DNA of 64,000 bases, from positions 17,530 to 81,529 of the forward strand of contig JAKVKY010000005.1 in the NCBI GenBank assembly GCA_022484685.1. The letters are read 5' to 3'. The first letter of the stretch is position 1. Every line of letters begins with the position of its first letter. A program made the translations under genes and the position numbers. Shown here piece by piece: positions 50,010-60,801 of this stretch. This DNA is from Acidaminococcaceae bacterium. GTDB lineage: Bacteria; Bacillota; Negativicutes; Acidaminococcales; Acidaminococcaceae. The notes below the pieces were generated by a model. The model saw nothing but the letters and a program-made list of their open reading frames with translations. It had not been told where the DNA came from and did not search any database.

Positions 50010-51998
50010 TCAGGCTACTTTCATATACAGGATGCGCACGGAATTTAAGATGCACAGGATGGCCACGCCGGTATCCGCAAACACAGCCAGCCACATATTG
50101 GCATAAATACCGGTCAGGCCCAGGATGAAGACGATGATCTTAATCGTCAGGGCCACCCACACATTTTGCCGGGCCACCTGCATGGTCCGGTTGGCAATCT
50201 GCAGGGCTAACGGTAAAGCCTGCATCCGGGAGTTCATAAAGACCACGTCTGCTGACTCGATAGCCGCATCCGCCCCACTGCCCATGGCCGCGCCTACATC
50301 GGCCCCGGCCAATACCGGCGCATCATTGATACCGTCGCCGATAAACATGACGCTGCCGTGCTGAGCCCTGATCTTTTTCAGTTCCTGTAGTTTTTCCTCC
50401 GGCAGCAGACGGGCATGTACTTCCTGGATACCTACTTGTTGTGCCACCGCTGTGGCGGCACCCTCCGCGTCGCCGGTCAGCATGACCGTTTGGACGCCCT
50501 GGTCCCTGACCACCTTAATCGCTGCCGCCGCATCGGCTTTGACTGTATCCGCCACCAGGATGGCCCCGGCATAAACGCCGGCCACGGCTACCAGTACCTG
50601 AGTACCAAGTGCCGCCTGCTCCTGTACCTGTTCCGGCAAGGTAACTCCCTGCTCCGTCAAAAATTTAGCGTTGCCGCACAAAACTGTCCTTCCCTGCAGG
50701 GTAGCTTTAAGACCGTGGCCTGCCAGTTCTTCCACCGTATCCGGCTGCAACAAGGTCACGCCTCTGGCTTGAGCCTCCGCCAGGATACTTCTGCCGATGG
50801 GGTGGGTGGAAGCCTGTTCCGTGCTGGCTGCCAGCTGCAGCACCTCATTTTCCTGCCAGCTGCCCGCTACCGCCAGCTGCTGTACTACAAAGTTACCCTT
50901 GGTAATAGTGCCGGTCTTATCCATGACCACAGCCTTCACTTTACTTAAAGCTTCCAGGACCGCACCGTTCTTAATCAGGATTCCCTTACCGGACCCGGCG
51001 CCGATGCCGCAGAAAAAAGCCAGTGGGACGCTGAGCACCAGGGCGCAGGGACAGCTCATGACCAGAAAAGTCAAAGCCGTATAGATCCAGGGATAATAGG
51101 ACGCGTGTAAAAATGCCGGGATGCCAAAGGCGGTAATTAACGCCAACACGATGACTATCGGAGTATAAATATGGGAAAAACGGGTGATGAACCGATCTAA
51201 CTTAGGTTTACCGGCAGCCGCGTCCTGTACACTGTTCAGGATGCGGGATACCATGGACTCCTGCAGGATCTTTGCTACCTTGACCTTTAAAGCACCGTCC
51301 ACGTTCACACAGCCGGACAAAACTTCCGTGCCCGCCCTAACCTGAACCGGTACAGGTTCACCGGTCACGGCGGATGTATCTAACTGACTGCGTCCATCCA
51401 CTACCACGCCGTCCAAAGGAATCCGGTCGCCGGGGCGCACCAGGACCACATCGTCCACCTGTGCCTGTGCTGCCGGCACTACCTGGATGCCGTCTGCCGT
51501 CACCAGGTTTACCACTTCCGGGCGTAAATCCACCGCCGCCGAAATCTGGGCCCTGCTGCGAGATACCGCAAGATCCTCAAACAACTCGCCTACCCGGTAA
51601 AAAAGCATGACGCCTACCGCTTCCGGATACTGCCGGATGGCAAAAGCTCCCAGGGTGGCCAGGCTCATCAAAAAATTCTCATCAAAGATGTCGCCCTGTA
51701 ATAAATTTTTCGCAGCCTTCACTAAAACGCCGCTGCCCAAGATCAGATAAGCCGCTACCAGGATGCCCAGCTGGACGGGACTATACCCTTCCAGATGCAA
51801 CACTTGCTGGTAAATTTCCACTCCGGCAAAAAGTACGGCCCCTGCCAGCAGGGTCAGCTTCTCCGTCTGTGCTTCAGCTCCCGCCTCAGCATCCACCGGA
51901 GGACGGCTGAAACTAAAATCTTCCTCGCAGACGCAATTAGCCAGGGTACGGCCACATCTGGGACAGATGGCCGTAGCCGGATCCAATCCTGCACTCAT
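50010..51998 (-). CDS. Heavy-metal P-type ATPase (Zn/Cd/Co type)
   Basis: A 662-residue P1B ATPase exporting divalent metals. The actuator motif (TGEPVPV), membrane metal motif SCPCAL, phosphorylation DKTGTIT, HP signature THPIG and GDGINDAPVL are intact. The CPC and the neighbouring ArsR point to Zn2+/Cd2+. The normal N-terminal ferredoxin-like HMA domain is missing; instead there is a small cysteine knuckle (C12, C15, C22, C24) and a 20-residue acidic linker before the first helix. GAGG lies eight bases before the ATG. A strong promoter with an ArsR-type dyad lies about 115 bases upstream. Confidence 0.92.
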   Translation of the reverse strand: MSAGLDPATAICPRCGRTLANCVCEEDFSFSRPPVDAEAGAEAQTEKLTLLAGAVLFAGVEIYQQVLHLEGYSPVQLGILVAAYLILGSGVLVKAAKNLLQGDIFDENFLMSLATLGAFAIRQYPEAVGVMLFYRVGELFEDLAVSRSRAQISAAVDLRPEVVNLVTADGIQVVPAAQAQVDDVVLVRPGDRIPLDGVVVDGRSQLDTSAVTGEPVPVQVRAGTEVLSGCVNVDGALKVKVAKILQESMVSRILNSVQDAAAGKPKLDRFITRFSHIYTPIVIVLALITAFGIPAFLHASYYPWIYTALTFLVMSCPCALVLSVPLAFFCGIGAGSGKGILIKNGAVLEALSKVKAVVMDKTGTITKGNFVVQQLAVAGSWQENEVLQLAASTEQASTHPIGRSILAEAQARGVTLLQPDTVEELAGHGLKATLQGRTVLCGNAKFLTEQGVTLPEQVQEQAALGTQVLVAVAGVYAGAILVADTVKADAAAAIKVVRDQGVQTVMLTGDAEGAATAVAQQVGIQEVHARLLPEEKLQELKKIRAQHGSVMFIGDGINDAPVLAGADVGAAMGSGADAAIESADVVFMNSRMQALPLALQIANRTMQVARQNVWVALTIKIIVFILGLTGIYANMWLAVFADTGVAILCILNSVRILYMKVA

Positions 51999-52082
51999 CT
52001 TATCCGCCTCGCTTTCCGGTGCGCTTCGTTTCCCTTTCCGGCTTGCTTACATCCGCCGCCGGCAAGAACGCTGCTCGTTAAC

Positions 52083-52141
52083 ACTTGAATACTTGTTCAT
52101 ATGTTTAAATAAATTATAACGCACCCTCCCGGACCTGTCAA
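52083..52141 (-). promoter_or_regulatory. Metal-ATPase promoter with ArsR/CzrA-type operator
   Basis: On the minus strand -35 TTGACA (52141-52136), 17-base spacer, -10 TATAAT (52118-52113). Just downstream, at about +6 to +25, is the imperfect 9-2-9 dyad ATATGAACA-AG-TATTCAAGT (52102-52083), like the sites of SmtB/CzrA repressors. Repression should lift when metal binds the ArsR protein encoded upstream at 52317. Confidence 0.85.
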
Positions 52142-52225
52142 GTATCTCCTTCCGTTTAGTGCCACTTGAAAATTTCCCCGGTCCGGTCCTGTTTTCCCGG
52201 GATACCGTTATGGCGCAGGCAGACG

Positions 52226-52253
52226 CAAAAAAGCCCCGGCGCTGACCGGGGCT
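52226..52253 (-). terminator. Terminator after the arsR gene
   Basis: AGCCCCGG (52232-52239) pairs with CCGGGGCT (52246-52253), and the minus strand continues into TTTTTT. A second hairpin, ACCGGC/GCCGGT near 52297-52315, lies at the arsR stop. These and the ATPase promoter fill the 51999-52316 gap. Confidence 0.85.
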
Positions 52254-52316
52254 CACCGGCAAGCTTGTCCGGGACCATTGTTTTTTATTTTCTGCACCGG
52301 CACCAAACGCCGGTTT

Positions 52317-52685
52317 TTATTTTTTATTTTTGCGTTTATGCTTCACATGGGTCAGGGCTGCTTCCAGGATTTCCACCACATGGTGGTCGTCCAGGGAATA
52401 ATAAATATTTTTCCCGTCCCGCCGGCTCTTCACCTGGTTCTCCATCTTCAAAAGCTTCAGCTGATGGCTGACCGCCGATTGGGTCATGCCCAGCACCATG
52501 ACCAGGTCGTTCACGCACATCTCCTGCTCGGCCAGGGCATAAATAATCTTGACCCTGGTCTCATCGCCGATGACCTTAAAAAAGGCCGATAACTCCAGGA
52601 TATAGGGACTGGCCAGTAATTTTTCCCGTACAGACGCCACGACCTCCCTGTTATAAGAAATGGGCTGTTCTGTTTTGCTGGGCAT
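52317..52685 (-). CDS. ArsR-family metal-sensing repressor (CzrA-like)
   Basis: A 122-residue winged-helix dimeric repressor. The DNA-recognition helix is SAVSHQLKLL; the last helix has the alpha5 zinc site in the exact CzrA arrangement: Asp, His two on, then His and His 13 and 16 residues after the Asp (DHHVV ... THVKH). The alpha3 CxC of CadC is not present (CVND), so it is an alpha5-only Zn2+/Co2+ sensor. The likely target is the ATPase promoter at 52083-52141. The ATG at 52685 is eight bases after AAGGAG. The dacF-like gene ends five bases upstream, so it may be read from that promoter. Confidence 0.92.
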   Translation of the reverse strand: MPSKTEQPISYNREVVASVREKLLASPYILELSAFFKVIGDETRVKIIYALAEQEMCVNDLVMVLGMTQSAVSHQLKLLKMENQVKSRRDGKNIYYSLDDHHVVEILEAALTHVKHKRKNKK

Positions 52686-52690
52686 AAGTT

Positions 52691-53530
52691 TCACTCCTTA
52701 CCGCGTTCTTCTTCCAGGTTAAAACCATAATCTAAAAGGGCTGCCGCATCACGGAACCGGGACCTTCCGTCCCGGGAATGCATGACGATGGCGATAAGCT
52801 GTACGCCGTTCCGTTCCGCAGCTGCCGCCAGGCATCCGCCTGCTGATCTGGTCCAGCCGGTTTTCACACCGTAGATACCGGGGTAGCTGTTTAAGAGTTC
52901 ATTCGTATTCTCACAGGTAATACTGCGTCCCACCGGCGCCGCCAGGTACACCCGGTCCAGCCGGCTGCTGACCATATCCCGGAACGACCAGTCCTTGAGA
53001 CCGTAAGCAGCAATCAGGGCCATATCCCGGGCCGTGGAATAATGCCGGTTGTTAGGCAACCCGTTAGGATTGACAAAATGCGTATGTTTAGCCCCAATTG
53101 CCCTGGCCTTGGCATTCATCAGCCGGGCAAATTCAGTCTGGGAACCGCCGATAGTATCCGCTACTGCCACCGCCGCACCGTTATCGCTGATAAGCATCAT
53201 CTCCTGCAGTAAATCCGCCAGGCGCAGCTTATAACCGGTATGGAGTTCCGTATCCCGCGTGTACGCAGCATCCCTGCCGATGGTCACCATCTGTTCCGGA
53301 CGGCCGTTCTCCAGGGCCAGGATACAGGTCATCATCTTGGTCATGCTGGCCGGATACGCGCGCCGGTCCGCATTTTTCTCAAATAAAACCTTACCGGTAT
53401 CAGCTTCCATTAAGATAGCGGACTCGGCACTCATCCAGGGCGCCCGCGCCGCGGCACTGACACTGGTAAAATTTCCCAACACACCTGCTAACAGAATTAC
53501 TAACAAAAAAAATTTTGATACCTGTTTCAA
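52691..53530 (-). CDS. D-alanyl-D-alanine carboxypeptidase (DacF-like, S11 family)
   Basis: A 279-residue penicillin-binding peptidase that trims the terminal D-Ala of peptidoglycan pentapeptides outside the membrane. Signal peptide (FFLLVILLAGVLGNFTSVSA), then SMTK (SxxK nucleophile), SDNGA (SxN) and VKTGW (KTG). It is shorter than typical DacA/DacF (about 380), lacking the C-terminal PBP5 beta domain. The best start is a TTG at 53530, eight bases after TTAGGAG. An extended -10 (TGATATAAT, 53594-53589) is its likely promoter. Confidence 0.9.
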   Translation of the reverse strand: MKQVSKFFLLVILLAGVLGNFTSVSAAARAPWMSAESAILMEADTGKVLFEKNADRRAYPASMTKMMTCILALENGRPEQMVTIGRDAAYTRDTELHTGYKLRLADLLQEMMLISDNGAAVAVADTIGGSQTEFARLMNAKARAIGAKHTHFVNPNGLPNNRHYSTARDMALIAAYGLKDWSFRDMVSSRLDRVYLAAPVGRSITCENTNELLNSYPGIYGVKTGWTRSAGGCLAAAAERNGVQLIAIVMHSRDGRSRFRDAAALLDYGFNLEEERGKE

Positions 53531-53588
53531 ACTAACATCTCCTAAATTTACCAGCCACACAACCTATAGGAAAACCTATATTTAATAA

Positions 53589-53597
53589 ATTATATCA
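53589..53597 (-). promoter_or_regulatory. Extended -10 promoter of the D-Ala-D-Ala carboxypeptidase gene
   Basis: TGA TATAAT on the minus strand (53597-53589), about 60 bases before the start codon. No clear -35, as often with extended -10 promoters. Confidence 0.55.
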
Positions 53598-53604
53598 TAA
53601 AAGC

Positions 53605-53785
53605 TGGCCCCTGCCTACCTTTAACCACCATTTATAGTGTTAGTTTGCAGATTTTTCACCAGCAGCCACAAGCTTTAGGATAAAGTTGTCCTGATGCCGA
53701 CTTGGCGGACCTGGACCGTAGGCAGGACACCTCTTGTGGTGTATCTGCCGGTGCCAGCCTAGGTTGCAGACTTTTTACTGTTTAA
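53605..53785. other. Structured intergenic element of unknown role
   Basis: In the 362-base gap between the carboxypeptidase and the sensor kinase, pairings stack up: GGCAG/CTGCC (53721-53725, 53745-53749) and ACACC/GGTGT (53727-53731, 53738-53742) make a ten-pair hairpin; CTGG/CCAG (53711-53714, 53754-53757) extends it; GCAGCC/GGTTGC (53662-53667, 53762-53767) closes a larger domain, followed on the plus strand by T-rich ACTTTTTACTG. CCTGCCTAC (53610-53618) can instead pair perfectly with GTAGGCAGG (53718-53726), competing with the hairpin. Strand unknown. No match to a known riboswitch. The AT-rich 53790-53892 contains no clear consensus promoter. Confidence 0.4.
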
Positions 53786-53892
53786 TTTTTACTTTCTTCT
53801 TATTTTTACTTTCTTAAATATACATATTGTGTTAAAATAATAATTATTATTGAATTATTGACTAATATTATTCTTAGAAAGCAGGCTGTTTG

Positions 53893-56727
53893 ATGTTAAA
53901 AATTTGCAGGTTCCTGGCTATCATCTGTTTCCTGGTCAGCGAGTGCTTTGCCGCACCTGTTCTTAGCGTTGCCCTGGCAGCCACTCGCACCGTCCGGATT
54001 GGCTACACGCCGCACCCGGGTTTTATCGACAAGGCTGCGGATGGTACGGTACAGGGTCTGGGCGTAGAATATTTTAACATGATTGCCCAACACGCCGGCT
54101 GGAACATCGTGTACCAGGCCGGCGGCCGCGCCCAATTAGCGGCACAGCTGCAAGATGGCTCCCTGGATTTAATGGTGCCCGTCATGAAGACCACGGACCG
54201 GGCCGGCAAGCTGTACGATTACCCGCTGCATTCCCTGGGTACCGCCGTCAGCGGTTTGTATGTGCCGGAAAAAGATACCAGGATCTATCTGGATGATTTT
54301 GCCCACATGCAGGGCATGCGGGTAGGCGTCACTCCCGGCTCCTTCCAGACCCTGGCCGCCCGTGAGTATGCCCGGGAGCACGGCTTTACTTTTACCGAAG
54401 TGCCTTTTGCCAATTACCCCCAGGCCCTGGCGGCTTTGGACCGGCACCAGGTGGACAGCGTGGCTTTGTCCAGTTTGTACCGGGTTAAAGGTTACCGCCC
54501 GGTAGCCCGTACTACCTACGCCGCTTACTACGTGGTGGCCAAAAAAAATTCCGACGGCACTTTGCTTCAGGCCTTAGATGAAGCCGTGGAACGGATCACC
54601 TACGACCATCCGAATTTTTTCAGCAACCTTTTTGAAAGATATTACGGCCGCGACAGCGGTAATATTTCCATTTCCCTGACCCGGCCGGAAGCCGAGTACA
54701 TGGCTGCCCATCCCGTCATCCGCATGGGCTGTTATACGGACTGGTATCCAATGGTATACCAGGATAAGGACGGGGCCGTCAAAGGCATCCTCATCGACGT
54801 GCTCAGCCTCCTCGAGAAAAAGAGCGGCTTTAAATTTACCTACGTGCCCATTAAAGGCGACAGTTCCATCGCCGCCTTAAAAAATAAGGTCCAGGACATC
54901 GAGCTCTTTATCGCCGTGGTGGCTACCCAAGACAGGTTACATGATAAATCCCTGGTCCTGTCCCAGGGTTACATTACCAACAACCGGGCCTTCGCCGGAC
55001 GCAAGGGCGAGAATTTTGATATTACCAAGCACTACAAGGTGGTCATCCCTGCCAACATTAAAGGCAGCGCCGCTTTCTTAAAAGAAAATTATCCCCAGTT
55101 TGAAATCACCAGCCTGCCCACCCTGGAAGACTGCCTCAGGGCCGTGCTAAACGGCAAGGCCGACGCGGCTTTCCAGAATTCCTACATCATGGGGGCGGTG
55201 CTGCAGCATCCGGAGTTTGACGGCCTCACCATCTGGGACGTGTCCAAACAGATGGGCGGCTACTTTTATCTGGCGGGCCGCAGCGACCTGAACCCCCTGC
55301 TGCTGTCCGTGCTGAACAAGTACATTGACGGTCTGGCGCCGGACGACGTGCAGGCCATTATCCACAAACATACTTCCAACATGGTGGTGGATTATACTGC
55401 CACAGACCTGCTGCACAAGTATTCCCTGACCATTGAGATTGCAGCAGTGCTGCTGCTCCTGATCCTGGCCCTGGTGGCTGGCAGCATCCTGGCTAACAGA
55501 CGCCACATCGCCACCCTGAACAGCCGTAACCAAGAATTAAAGAACGCCATGCAGCAGGCTAACCTGGCCAGCCGGGCTAAGAGTGATTTTCTCTCCCGCA
55601 TGAGCCACGAGCTGCGCACGCCTATTAACGTGATCACCGGCATGACCCAGATTGCCAGGAACAACCTGGACGACAGCCGCAGCGTAGGCGATTCCCTGAC
55701 GGAAATTGAGCAGGCGTCCCAGATGCTGCTCAACGTCATCAACGACGTGCTGGACATGTCCGCCATCGAGCATCAGCAGATGAAAGTAGCGGAGCTGCCT
55801 TTGGACCTGCAGCAGATGCTGGCCCCTATCGTCACTATTTATCAGCGTCAGTGCCAGCTGAAAAATATTAATTTCCAGCTGGAACAGCAGTTAGACACTC
55901 TGCCCCCCTTACTGGGCGACAGCAAACGGCTGACCCAGATTATCCTGAACCTGCTTTCCAATGCTGTTAAGTTTACGCCCCGGGGCGGCACCATCACCCT
56001 GAGCGTGCTCAAGCAGCGGCTCATCGGCGGCCGGCAGTACCTGGAACTGGCCGTGGCCGACACGGGTATCGGCATGTCCGAAGAATTCCGGGAGCGGCTC
56101 TTCAAGCCTTTTGAACAGGAATCCCCCGCCACCTTTGAAGAATTCGGCGGCAGCGGTCTGGGACTGTCCATCACCCTGAACCTGGTCAAGCTTATGGGCG
56201 GCACCATTAACGCCACCAGTAAGGAAGGTAAAGGCACCACCTTTACGGTGAACCTGCCTTTGAAAGTGGCATCAACTACGGCACCGTCCCAGGTTGCAGC
56301 GCAGGAACCGGCTGTTATCCTGCCCCCCGGCGCCCTGCAGGGTAAGCACCTGCTCTTAGCCGAAGACAATATCATCAACCAGAAAGTGGTTCTGGGCCTG
56401 TTAAAAGATACGGGCGCCACCATTACCACCGCAGACAACGGCCAGCTGGCCCTGGAACTTTTCCAGAAGTCTGCGCCCCACACCTTCGACTTGATCCTCA
56501 TGGACATCCAGATGCCGGTACTGAACGGTTATGAAACCACACAGAAGATTCGCAGCAGCGGCCGGAAGGACAGCGCCACCATTCCTATCATCGCCCTGTC
56601 CGCCAACGCTTTCACGGAAGACGTGTCCAAATCTTTGGCTGCCGGTATGAACGGCCACATCGCCAAGCCTATTGATTTAAAACAGATGTACACGGTGCTA
56701 GCCAAGTTTTTAGTGCCCGGTAAATAG
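53893..56727 (+). CDS. Hybrid sensor histidine kinase with tandem solute-binding domains (EvgS/BvgS-like)
   Basis: A 944-residue transmembrane hybrid kinase. Signal peptide, two periplasmic-type SBP_bac_3 domains (about 33-265 and 275-505), one membrane helix (LLLLILALVAGSIL, near 520), HisKA with SHELRTP (H572), HATPase (NLLSNAVKFTP, DTGIGM, GSGLGLSI), and a C-terminal receiver with phosphoacceptor D871 (ILMDIQMPV). BvgS/EvgS-type proteins sense ligands with such Venus-flytrap domains. The HPt domain usual in those is absent, and no response regulator with DNA-binding output lies beside it. The start is the ATG at 53893, eight bases after AGCAGG. A structured intergenic element lies upstream. 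Confidence 0.92.
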   Translation: MLKICRFLAIICFLVSECFAAPVLSVALAATRTVRIGYTPHPGFIDKAADGTVQGLGVEYFNMIAQHAGWNIVYQAGGRAQLAAQLQDGSLDLMVPVMKTTDRAGKLYDYPLHSLGTAVSGLYVPEKDTRIYLDDFAHMQGMRVGVTPGSFQTLAAREYAREHGFTFTEVPFANYPQALAALDRHQVDSVALSSLYRVKGYRPVARTTYAAYYVVAKKNSDGTLLQALDEAVERITYDHPNFFSNLFERYYGRDSGNISISLTRPEAEYMAAHPVIRMGCYTDWYPMVYQDKDGAVKGILIDVLSLLEKKSGFKFTYVPIKGDSSIAALKNKVQDIELFIAVVATQDRLHDKSLVLSQGYITNNRAFAGRKGENFDITKHYKVVIPANIKGSAAFLKENYPQFEITSLPTLEDCLRAVLNGKADAAFQNSYIMGAVLQHPEFDGLTIWDVSKQMGGYFYLAGRSDLNPLLLSVLNKYIDGLAPDDVQAIIHKHTSNMVVDYTATDLLHKYSLTIEIAAVLLLLILALVAGSILANRRHIATLNSRNQELKNAMQQANLASRAKSDFLSRMSHELRTPINVITGMTQIARNNLDDSRSVGDSLTEIEQASQMLLNVINDVLDMSAIEHQQMKVAELPLDLQQMLAPIVTIYQRQCQLKNINFQLEQQLDTLPPLLGDSKRLTQIILNLLSNAVKFTPRGGTITLSVLKQRLIGGRQYLELAVADTGIGMSEEFRERLFKPFEQESPATFEEFGGSGLGLSITLNLVKLMGGTINATSKEGKGTTFTVNLPLKVASTTAPSQVAAQEPAVILPPGALQGKHLLLAEDNIINQKVVLGLLKDTGATITTADNGQLALELFQKSAPHTFDLILMDIQMPVLNGYETTQKIRSSGRKDSATIPIIALSANAFTEDVSKSLAAGMNGHIAKPIDLKQMYTVLAKFLVPGK

Positions 56728-56734
56728 ACACACA

Positions 56735-56775
56735 AAAATCCTGCAAACCTTACGGCTTGCAGGATTTATTTTTTT
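56735..56775. terminator. Bidirectional terminator between the sensor kinase and guaA
   Basis: AAATCCTGCAA (56736-56746) pairs with TTGCAGGATTT (56757-56767). T-runs follow on the plus strand (TTTTTTT) and the minus strand (TTTTTG), serving both convergent genes. Confidence 0.85.
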
Positions 56776-56845
56776 ACTGCGACAATTTTTTTGCTGCAGA
56801 AGTTTTTTCTTCAGCAACTTTTTAGCACGCGAGCTGCTGTCAGGC

Positions 56846-58390
56846 TCATTCCCATTCGATTGTGGCTGGCGGCTTGCTGGTGATGTCGTACACGATGCGG
56901 TTCACACCCTTAACCTCGTTGACGATGCGGCGGGAAATGCTGTCCAGCACGCTGTAAGGAATATGGGCCCAGTCGCTGGTCATGCCGTCCGTGCTGAGCA
57001 CGGCCCGTAAAGCGATGGTATAGCAGTAAGTCCTGCCATCACCCATGACGCCTACGCTGCGGATATTGGGCAGGCAGGCAAAGTACTGCCAGATGCTGCG
57101 GGCCAGACCCGCCTTGGCAATCTCGTCCCGGAAAATAGCGTCGGCCTCTCTGGTGATGGCCAACTTTTCCTCGGTGACTTCGCCTAAGACGCGGATAGCC
57201 AGACCCGGTCCCGGGAAAGGCTGCCGCCATACTAAGTCTTCGGGGATGCCCAGTTCCGTACCTACGGCCCGGACCTCGTCCTTAAAGAGGGAACGCAGGG
57301 GCTCGATGAGCTGCAGGTCCATGTCCTTGGGCAGACCGCCTACGTTATGATGGCTCTTGATGGTAGCGCTGGTACCCGTACCGCCGCTTTCCACCACGTC
57401 CGGATAAATGGTGCCCTGGACCAGGAAATCTACCTTGCCCAGTTTCTTGGACTCTTCGTCAAAGACGTGGATGAATTCCGCGCCGATAATCTTACGTTTC
57501 TGTTCCGGATCGGAGACGCCTTTTAATTTGCCTAAGAACCTGTCCGCCGCATTGACCCGGACAAAGTTCATATCAAAAGTATCCTTGAATACTTTCTCCA
57601 CCTGGTCCCCTTCGTCCTTGCGCAGCAGGCCGTGGTCCACAAAGATACAGGTCAGCTGTTTGCCCACGGCTTTATGCACCAGCACCGCCGCCACGGAAGA
57701 ATCCACGCCGCCGGAGAGGGCGCACAAAACTTTCTTGTCCCCAACCTTGGCTTTGATAGCCGCAATCTGGGTCTCGGCAAAAGATTTCATGCTCCAGTCC
57801 CCGGAGAGGCCGCAGATTTCGAAAAGGAAATTGGCCATCATCTTTTTCCCGAAAGGCGTATGCTGCACCTCGGGGTGGAACTGGACGCCGTACATCTTCT
57901 TGGCTTCGTTGATCATGGCCGCTACCGGGCATTCGTTGGTGCTGGCCACATCGGTAAAACCTGCGGGAGGCGTAGCCACGAAATCCGTGTGGCTCATCCA
58001 GCAGATATTATTTTCTTCCAGGCCCTTAAAGAGAGCCGTGTTGTTCTGTAAGACGATAGAAGTCTTGCCGTACTCCCGGATATCGGCGCTCTGTACCTTG
58101 CCGCCCAGGGTCTGGGCCATGAACTGATGGCCGTAGCAGATGCCCAGCACGGGGATGCCCAGGTCAAAGATGCCCGGATCGGCCTTAGGAGCATTTTCCG
58201 TATACACGCTGGCAGGGCCGCCGGATAAGATTAGGGCCGCCGGGTGCAAAGCCTTAATCTTGTCCAAGGAACAAGAATAAGGGACAATCTCGCAATAAAC
58301 GTTGCACTCCCGGACGCGGCGTGCAATCAGCTGGCTGTACTGGGCGCCGAAATCGATGACCAGCACCAGCTCGTGACTTTTTTCCTGCAT
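56846..58390 (-). CDS. guaA: GMP synthase (glutamine-hydrolysing)
   Basis: A 514-residue enzyme converting XMP to GMP with glutamine and ATP. The class I glutamine amidotransferase half has GICYGHQ (catalytic Cys) and [10 protein letters not shown] (His/Glu); the synthase half has the PP-loop [10 protein letters not shown], and the C-terminal dimerisation motif ends with [15 protein letters not shown]. Length fits exactly. It is downstream of groESL on the same strand but behind the groEL terminator, so probably its own unit. No guanine or XMP riboswitch was seen in the 190-base gap. Confidence 0.97.
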   Translation of the reverse strand: MQEKSHELVLVIDFGAQYSQLIARRVRECNVYCEIVPYSCSLDKIKALHPAALILSGGPASVYTENAPKADPGIFDLGIPVLGICYGHQFMAQTLGGKVQSADIREYGKTSIVLQNNTALFKGLEENNICWMSHTDFVATPPAGFTDVASTNECPVAAMINEAKKMYGVQFHPEVQHTPFGKKMMANFLFEICGLSGDWSMKSFAETQIAAIKAKVGDKKVLCALSGGVDSSVAAVLVHKAVGKQLTCIFVDHGLLRKDEGDQVEKVFKDTFDMNFVRVNAADRFLGKLKGVSDPEQKRKIIGAEFIHVFDEESKKLGKVDFLVQGTIYPDVVESGGTGTSATIKSHHNVGGLPKDMDLQLIEPLRSLFKDEVRAVGTELGIPEDLVWRQPFPGPGLAIRVLGEVTEEKLAITREADAIFRDEIAKAGLARSIWQYFACLPNIRSVGVMGDGRTYCYTIALRAVLSTDGMTSDWAHIPYSVLDSISRRIVNEVKGVNRIVYDITSKPPATIEWE

Positions 58391-58498
58391 AAGTAGCTCC
58401 TCCTCAAAAAACTAACCTAAAATTAAATCATGAAAATATTTATTAAAATATAACATATAACCAGGACTTTTTCAATCTCCCGCCGGCCGGGGTAGACA

Positions 58499-58533
58499 AA
58501 AACTCCCGTACGTACCTAAACGTACGGGAGTTT
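58499..58533 (-). terminator. Terminator after groEL
   Basis: Arms AACTCCCGTACGT and ACGTACGGGAGTT (within 58500-58532) are complementary; the minus strand continues into TTTTTG. Confidence 0.88.
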
Positions 58534-58582
58534 AAGAAAAGAAAGGAGAGGGGAAAATAAATCAGGTCTTAGACCCAGCTAC

Positions 58583-60238
<1,656 letters not shown>

Positions 60239-60260
60239 TCAACAGTTCCAGAACTTCTGC

Positions 60261-60554
60261 TTATTTCTTGGAAACAATCGCCAGCAGGTCGCGCTCCGGC
60301 AGGATCAGATAATCCTTGCCGTCAATCTTGATTTCCGTGCCAGAATATTTAGCAAAGACAACCTCGTCACCCTTCTTAACTTCGGGCTCCACGCGCTTAC
60401 CATTGTCCAGCACCCGGCCGGCGCCTACAGCGATGACTTTACCTTGCTGAGGCTTCTCCTTCGAAGCAGTATCAGGAAGATAAATTCCACTGGCAGTCTT
60501 TTCTAATTGCTCAATGATCTCGACGATGACATTGTCACCTAGCGGTTTCAACAT
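60261..60554 (-). CDS. groS: Co-chaperonin GroES
   Basis: A 97-residue co-chaperonin, the heptameric lid of GroEL. The mobile loop lies in [18 protein letters not shown] and the C-terminal LPERDLLAI is typical. The ATG at 60554 is eight bases after AAGGGG; an in-frame ATG at 60575 would add seven residues that overlap this site. First gene of the CIRCE-controlled groESL operon. Confidence 0.97.
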   Translation of the reverse strand: MLKPLGDNVIVEIIEQLEKTASGIYLPDTASKEKPQQGKVIAVGAGRVLDNGKRVEPEVKKGDEVVFAKYSGTEIKIDGKDYLILPERDLLAIVSKK

Positions 60555-60606
60555 TTTAAAATCCCCTTTCAACATCTATTAGTATGTGTGCATTGGTGCT
60601 TCTTTG

Positions 60607-60672
60607 TTAGCACTCATTTTGTTTGAGTGCTAATCACAATTCTTATTATACCCATAACTCAAAAAAATGCAA
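60607..60672 (-). promoter_or_regulatory. groESL promoter with CIRCE operator
   Basis: A perfect CIRCE element: TTAGCACTC (60607-60615), nine bases, GAGTGCTAA (60625-60633), the HrcA binding site. Upstream on the minus strand are -10 TATAAT (60650-60645) and -35 TTGCAT (60672-60667) with 16 bases between. HrcA itself is not in the window. Confidence 0.97.
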
Positions 60673-60693
60673 GAGGTTTATCCGCTTTTTTGC

Positions 60694-60737
60694 AAAAAAA
60701 ATAACAGTTCGCACATTCTTCACAGACGGCGAACTGT
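60694..60737 (-). terminator. Terminator of the rimI-tsaD-kinase-ANTAR operon
   Basis: ACAGTTCGC (60704-60712) pairs with GCGAACTGT (60729-60737), and the minus strand continues into TATTTTTTTT. A second GC-rich hairpin (CCCTGC ... GCAGGG) lies at about 60755-60790. Confidence 0.85.
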
Positions 60738-60801
60738 AGTTAGGCACACCCGAACCCCCTGCGTACCGGCCCGGAGCTTTTACCGGCAGGGGTACGTATG
60801 T

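Noticed and set aside
53640..53790. Possible 6S RNA
   Set aside because: The closing stem and asymmetric inner loop do not show the large symmetric central bubble of 6S RNA.
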